64,000 bases of DNA, taken from positions 2,606,001-2,670,000 of the forward strand of contig NC_019904.1 in assembly GCF_000325705.1 (NCBI RefSeq), given 5' to 3'. The notes beneath the pieces are model-generated. The model did not search any database and was not told the DNA's origin. It saw only the letters and a program-made list of their open reading frames with translations. The stretch's first letter is position 1. Each line of letters begins with the position of its first letter. Shown here in pieces: positions 62,270 through 64,000 of the stretch. Both the position numbers and the translations under genes were made by a program. This DNA comes from Echinicola vietnamensis DSM 17526. GTDB lineage: Bacteria; Bacteroidota; Bacteroidia; Cytophagales; Cyclobacteriaceae.

Positions 62270-62782
62270 ATGAGGAAAAAGCTGAAGTTTATGGTGCTTT
62301 TTTTGGTAATTGCCTTTCTTGGGATAATGGGGTACCTGATCATGGATAGGGTAATGGAGAAAAATGGCGTAGCAGAAAGGATCAGACAGTTTCCAGCGTT
62401 TACGCTTTATAAGCCTGGCGGGGAAAAGTTTACCACCGACGAGCTGCCCTATGATCGACCGGTTATCTTGATCTATTTTAATTCTACCTGCCACCTGTGC
62501 GAAAAGGAAATTCAGGCCATTAGGGACAGGAAGGAAGAATTTGGCGAAATCCAATTGCTATTGGTGTCGAGCGAAGCGGGTAATGTGATAGGGGACTTTG
62601 CCAAAAGGATGGAACTGGAAGGCTGTAAAAACATCCATTGGTTCCAAGATAGGGATATGGAGGTGGCGGTTTACTATGATGTGGGCAGTGTTCCGGAGAT
62701 TTTCTTATATGGCACTGACGGTAAATTGGTCAAGCGTTTTCAGGGGACGGTGAAGGTGGAGAGGTTGCTAGAAGCGTATTGA
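62270..62782 (+). CDS. TlpA-like thioredoxin-fold protein, membrane-anchored
   Basis: A 170-residue protein. An N-terminal anchor (KFMVLFLVIAFLGIMGYLIM) is followed by a thioredoxin-like domain: VILIYFNSTCHLCEKEIQAI (active site CHLC), LLLVSSEAGN, and YYDVGSVPEIFLYGTDGKLVKRF (cis-Pro in SVPE). It faces the periplasm and could form or reduce the disulfide predicted in the two-Cys peptides (inference). Double-hairpin copy C lies 13 bases after it. Confidence 0.88.
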   Translation: MRKKLKFMVLFLVIAFLGIMGYLIMDRVMEKNGVAERIRQFPAFTLYKPGGEKFTTDELPYDRPVILIYFNSTCHLCEKEIQAIRDRKEEFGEIQLLLVSSEAGNVIGDFAKRMELEGCKNIHWFQDRDMEVAVYYDVGSVPEIFLYGTDGKLVKRFQGTVKVERLLEAY

Positions 62783-62795
62783 ATATATTTAGGTT

Positions 62796-62847
62796 AAAAA
62801 GTCCAAAGACTTTTTTGAGTCATGGTCCAAGTCTTCAGACTTGGATC
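62796..62847. repeat. Double-hairpin repeat, copy C
   Basis: AAAAAGTC-CAAA-GACTTTTT followed by GGTCCAAGTCT-TC-AGACTTGGATC. One stem base changed (C to T) keeps a G-T pair. It follows the thioredoxin-like gene. Confidence 0.75.
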
Positions 62848-63004
62848 AACGCTGTTGGTGAGAGGGAGGATCCTCCACATAATACAGTCACACAATCCCA
62901 CAGTTCCACGGCCATACATCAGCCCATCAAGTGGTTTTACTGGGCTTTTTGTCATTTTTTACCCTGTTATGGAAAGGATGAGGTCTTTATATTGTAGTTC
63001 TAAA

Positions 63005-63253
63005 ATGTTGATTGTTATGGGGTTATTGGTAAAGATAGTGAAAGTCCTTTTTAGTTTTTTGGCAAGTGTTTATTTGGTTTATCTAGCATTTGAACATAAA
63101 GCTGATTTTTTGAATGGTGAGATGACCTTTTTGATGAGTATGGCAGGAGGAGGAATATGTCTTTCCTATTTTTTTAATGGACTGCGCAGGTTAGTGATGG
63201 GTTTCCCGGCGGTGTTGATTTTCTTGATGCCAACGGTTCTGGGTTGCATATGA
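63005..63253 (+). CDS. Small membrane protein, candidate immunity protein
   Basis: An 82-residue protein (MLIVMGLLVKIVKVLFSFLASVYLVYLAFEHKADFLNGEMTFLMSMAGGGICLSYFFNGLRRLVMGF) with three hydrophobic segments, paralogous to the 60995 product. Its TGA overlaps the ATG of the next gene (ATGA), so the two are translationally coupled. Confidence 0.6.
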   Translation: MLIVMGLLVKIVKVLFSFLASVYLVYLAFEHKADFLNGEMTFLMSMAGGGICLSYFFNGLRRLVMGFPAVLIFLMPTVLGCI

Positions 63254-63450
63254 CCAAAGGGCTCATGGGCGGGGAACAAATCATACGGGTAATTATTCTG
63301 GGATTGGCTTTGCTGCTCATTGGAGTGGGTTGGTACGGGTATTATATGGGTGAAGTAAAGCTCATTACAGCAGTGTCAAACTCTGTAGGAATGGTGTTTT
63401 CATCTATCGGCTTGATTCAAAGTATTGTCAATGAAGGAAATACAGATTAG
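63250..63450 (+). CDS. Small membrane protein
   Basis: A 66-residue protein with two hydrophobic segments (IIRVIILGLALLLIGVGWYGYYM and ITAVSNSVGMVFSSIGLIQSIV). I use ATG 63250, which overlaps the previous stop as ATGA, rather than the TTG six bases earlier. No family recognised; a third immunity-type candidate. Confidence 0.55.
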   Translation: MTKGLMGGEQIIRVIILGLALLLIGVGWYGYYMGEVKLITAVSNSVGMVFSSIGLIQSIVNEGNTD

Positions 63451-63459
63451 CCATTAGGA

Positions 63460-63627
63460 ATGAGTCAAGGAAAGGAAATAGTGCTTTTGGTAATTTGCGG
63501 GGTATTGATCAACCTTGCAATGCTGTCACTTCATTATGAGTGGTTAACTGGAAGAACGGTTGCTTTTGTGTTATTAAGTCCAGTGCTGTTTATCGTTTTG
63601 GCCATGGTTTGGGAAAAGTCGAGGTAA
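63460..63627 (+). CDS. Small two-helix membrane protein
   Basis: A 55-residue protein starting MSQGKEIVLLVICGVLINLAMLSLHY, with a second hydrophobic segment (VAFVLLSPVLFIVLAMVW) and a basic end (EKSR). It lies 9 bases after the previous stop, so it is likely in the same transcript. Function unknown. Confidence 0.55.
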   Translation: MSQGKEIVLLVICGVLINLAMLSLHYEWLTGRTVAFVLLSPVLFIVLAMVWEKSR

Positions 63628-63751
63628 AGTATCGACAAAGCAATGTTTGTCTGGAGGTGTGGCAGATCAGCTCGCAATACCTGTACGTGGCGTAGATAGG
63701 TTAAGGCATATTCAAGGTTTGAGGCTCAATTAGCTGCAAAATTAAAGTGGT

Positions 63752-63928
63752 ATGAAAAAAGCTCAGATTGAAGATATTATTTTACTGGGGATACTATTTG
63801 CCAGCGTGCTGTATATGGTGTTTTTGGACGACTTGTTGACTGATGGATTTTATTCAAGAATGGCCAAGTTGATGTTTGGTATGTCGGTGATTATGCTGGT
63901 TTTTAGGGATAGGCGGCGCAAACAATAG
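63752..63928 (+). CDS. Small two-helix membrane protein
   Basis: A 58-residue protein starting MKKAQIEDIILLGILFASVLYMVF, with a second segment (MAKLMFGMSVIMLVF) and a strongly basic tail (RDRRRKQ). It is separated from the preceding small gene by about 125 bases holding a possible dispersed repeat. Double-hairpin copy D follows 7 bases after the stop. Confidence 0.55.
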   Translation: MKKAQIEDIILLGILFASVLYMVFLDDLLTDGFYSRMAKLMFGMSVIMLVFRDRRRKQ

Positions 63929-63935
63929 GTCTCGT

Positions 63936-63985
63936 AAAAGTCTGGAGACTTTTTCAGTTTTGGTCCAAGTCTTGAGACTTGGACC
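63936..63985. repeat. Double-hairpin repeat, copy D
   Basis: AAAAGTCT-GG-AGACTTTT followed by GGTCCAAGTCT-TG-AGACTTGGACC. Same as copy A except for the second loop (TG in place of TC). Confidence 0.8.
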
Positions 63986-64000
63986 AGGCGGTTAGGCTTG

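Noticed and set aside
62779..62997. A 72-residue frame after the thioredoxin-like gene
   Set aside because: It reads through double-hairpin copy C and is out of frame with the supported small gene at 63005.
1..64000. tRNA, rRNA and CRISPR arrays
   Set aside because: I scanned the gene-free regions for T-loop-like GTTCGAnTC motifs with CCA ends, rRNA-like blocks and regular 30-60 base direct repeats and found none convincing.

Overview
The window looks like chromosomal DNA of a Bacteroidota bacterium, most likely order Cytophagales and probably family Cyclobacteriaceae (Echinicola-like). The signs are TAnnTTTG promoter elements, GWxTD, DUF2723/GT117, DUF3822, TIGR02757, DUF1573 and bacterial GH3-family proteins, and a release factor 2 gene with programmed +1 frameshifting. 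The genus is an inference. I saw no rRNA, tRNA or CRISPR array.

Layout. 1-6.1 kb: the 3' part of a secreted metzincin-type protease with a beta/gamma-crystallin tail, a GH2 plus GH29 pair (galactose/fucose removal), and a cluster of three small envelope proteins. 6.1-6.7 kb: repeat-rich non-coding DNA. 6.7-41.3 kb: mostly core genes. These include rlmB, a GWxTD protein, a methyltransferase, a frameshifted GNAT gene, a large GT117-like membrane protein, an Lrp regulator, NUDIX, MATE, thioesterase and MFS genes, prfB, ilvE, a cobalamin adenosyltransferase, a LolD-type ATPase, gatC, plsC, a truncated haemoglobin, an NfeD protein, a LysM protein, TIGR02757, pyrE, coaD with DUF3822, a RecD-like helicase and a DUF1573 protein. 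41.3-44.3 kb: an accessory patch with a membrane-protein gene broken at an A8 tract, a small overlapping gene with an in-frame stop, an intact insertion-sequence transposase, and an orphan double-glycine peptide precursor. 44.5-54.3 kb: core genes again (DUF294/CBS protein, HAD hydrolase, SGNH hydrolase, LD-carboxypeptidase, DacB, DUF423, YggS, GH3, LysE).

54.3-64 kb is the most interesting part. It is a rearranged accessory island with three more double-glycine leader peptides of the same family as the orphan at 44 kb. Each mature peptide has exactly two cysteines, one near each end. The island also has a peptidase-C39 ABC exporter, a glycosyltransferase, a small HTH protein, a TlpA-like thioredoxin with a partner membrane protein, and at least seven very small membrane proteins that could be immunity factors. 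The precursors share an upstream block containing a palindrome with an invariant GGAAA centre. The island is decaying: the exporter has an in-frame amber codon before its H-loop, the glycosyltransferase has two frameshifts, there are remnants of a further precursor and HTH gene, and segments are duplicated and fused. A double-hairpin repeat lies just after stop codons four times, and one copy carries compensatory base changes.

My reading is a candidate undescribed two-cysteine, GG-leader bacteriocin or natural-product family with export, disulfide, possible glycosylation and immunity functions, partly inactivated in this strain. The family assignments rest on motifs I could read. The function of the system is inference.
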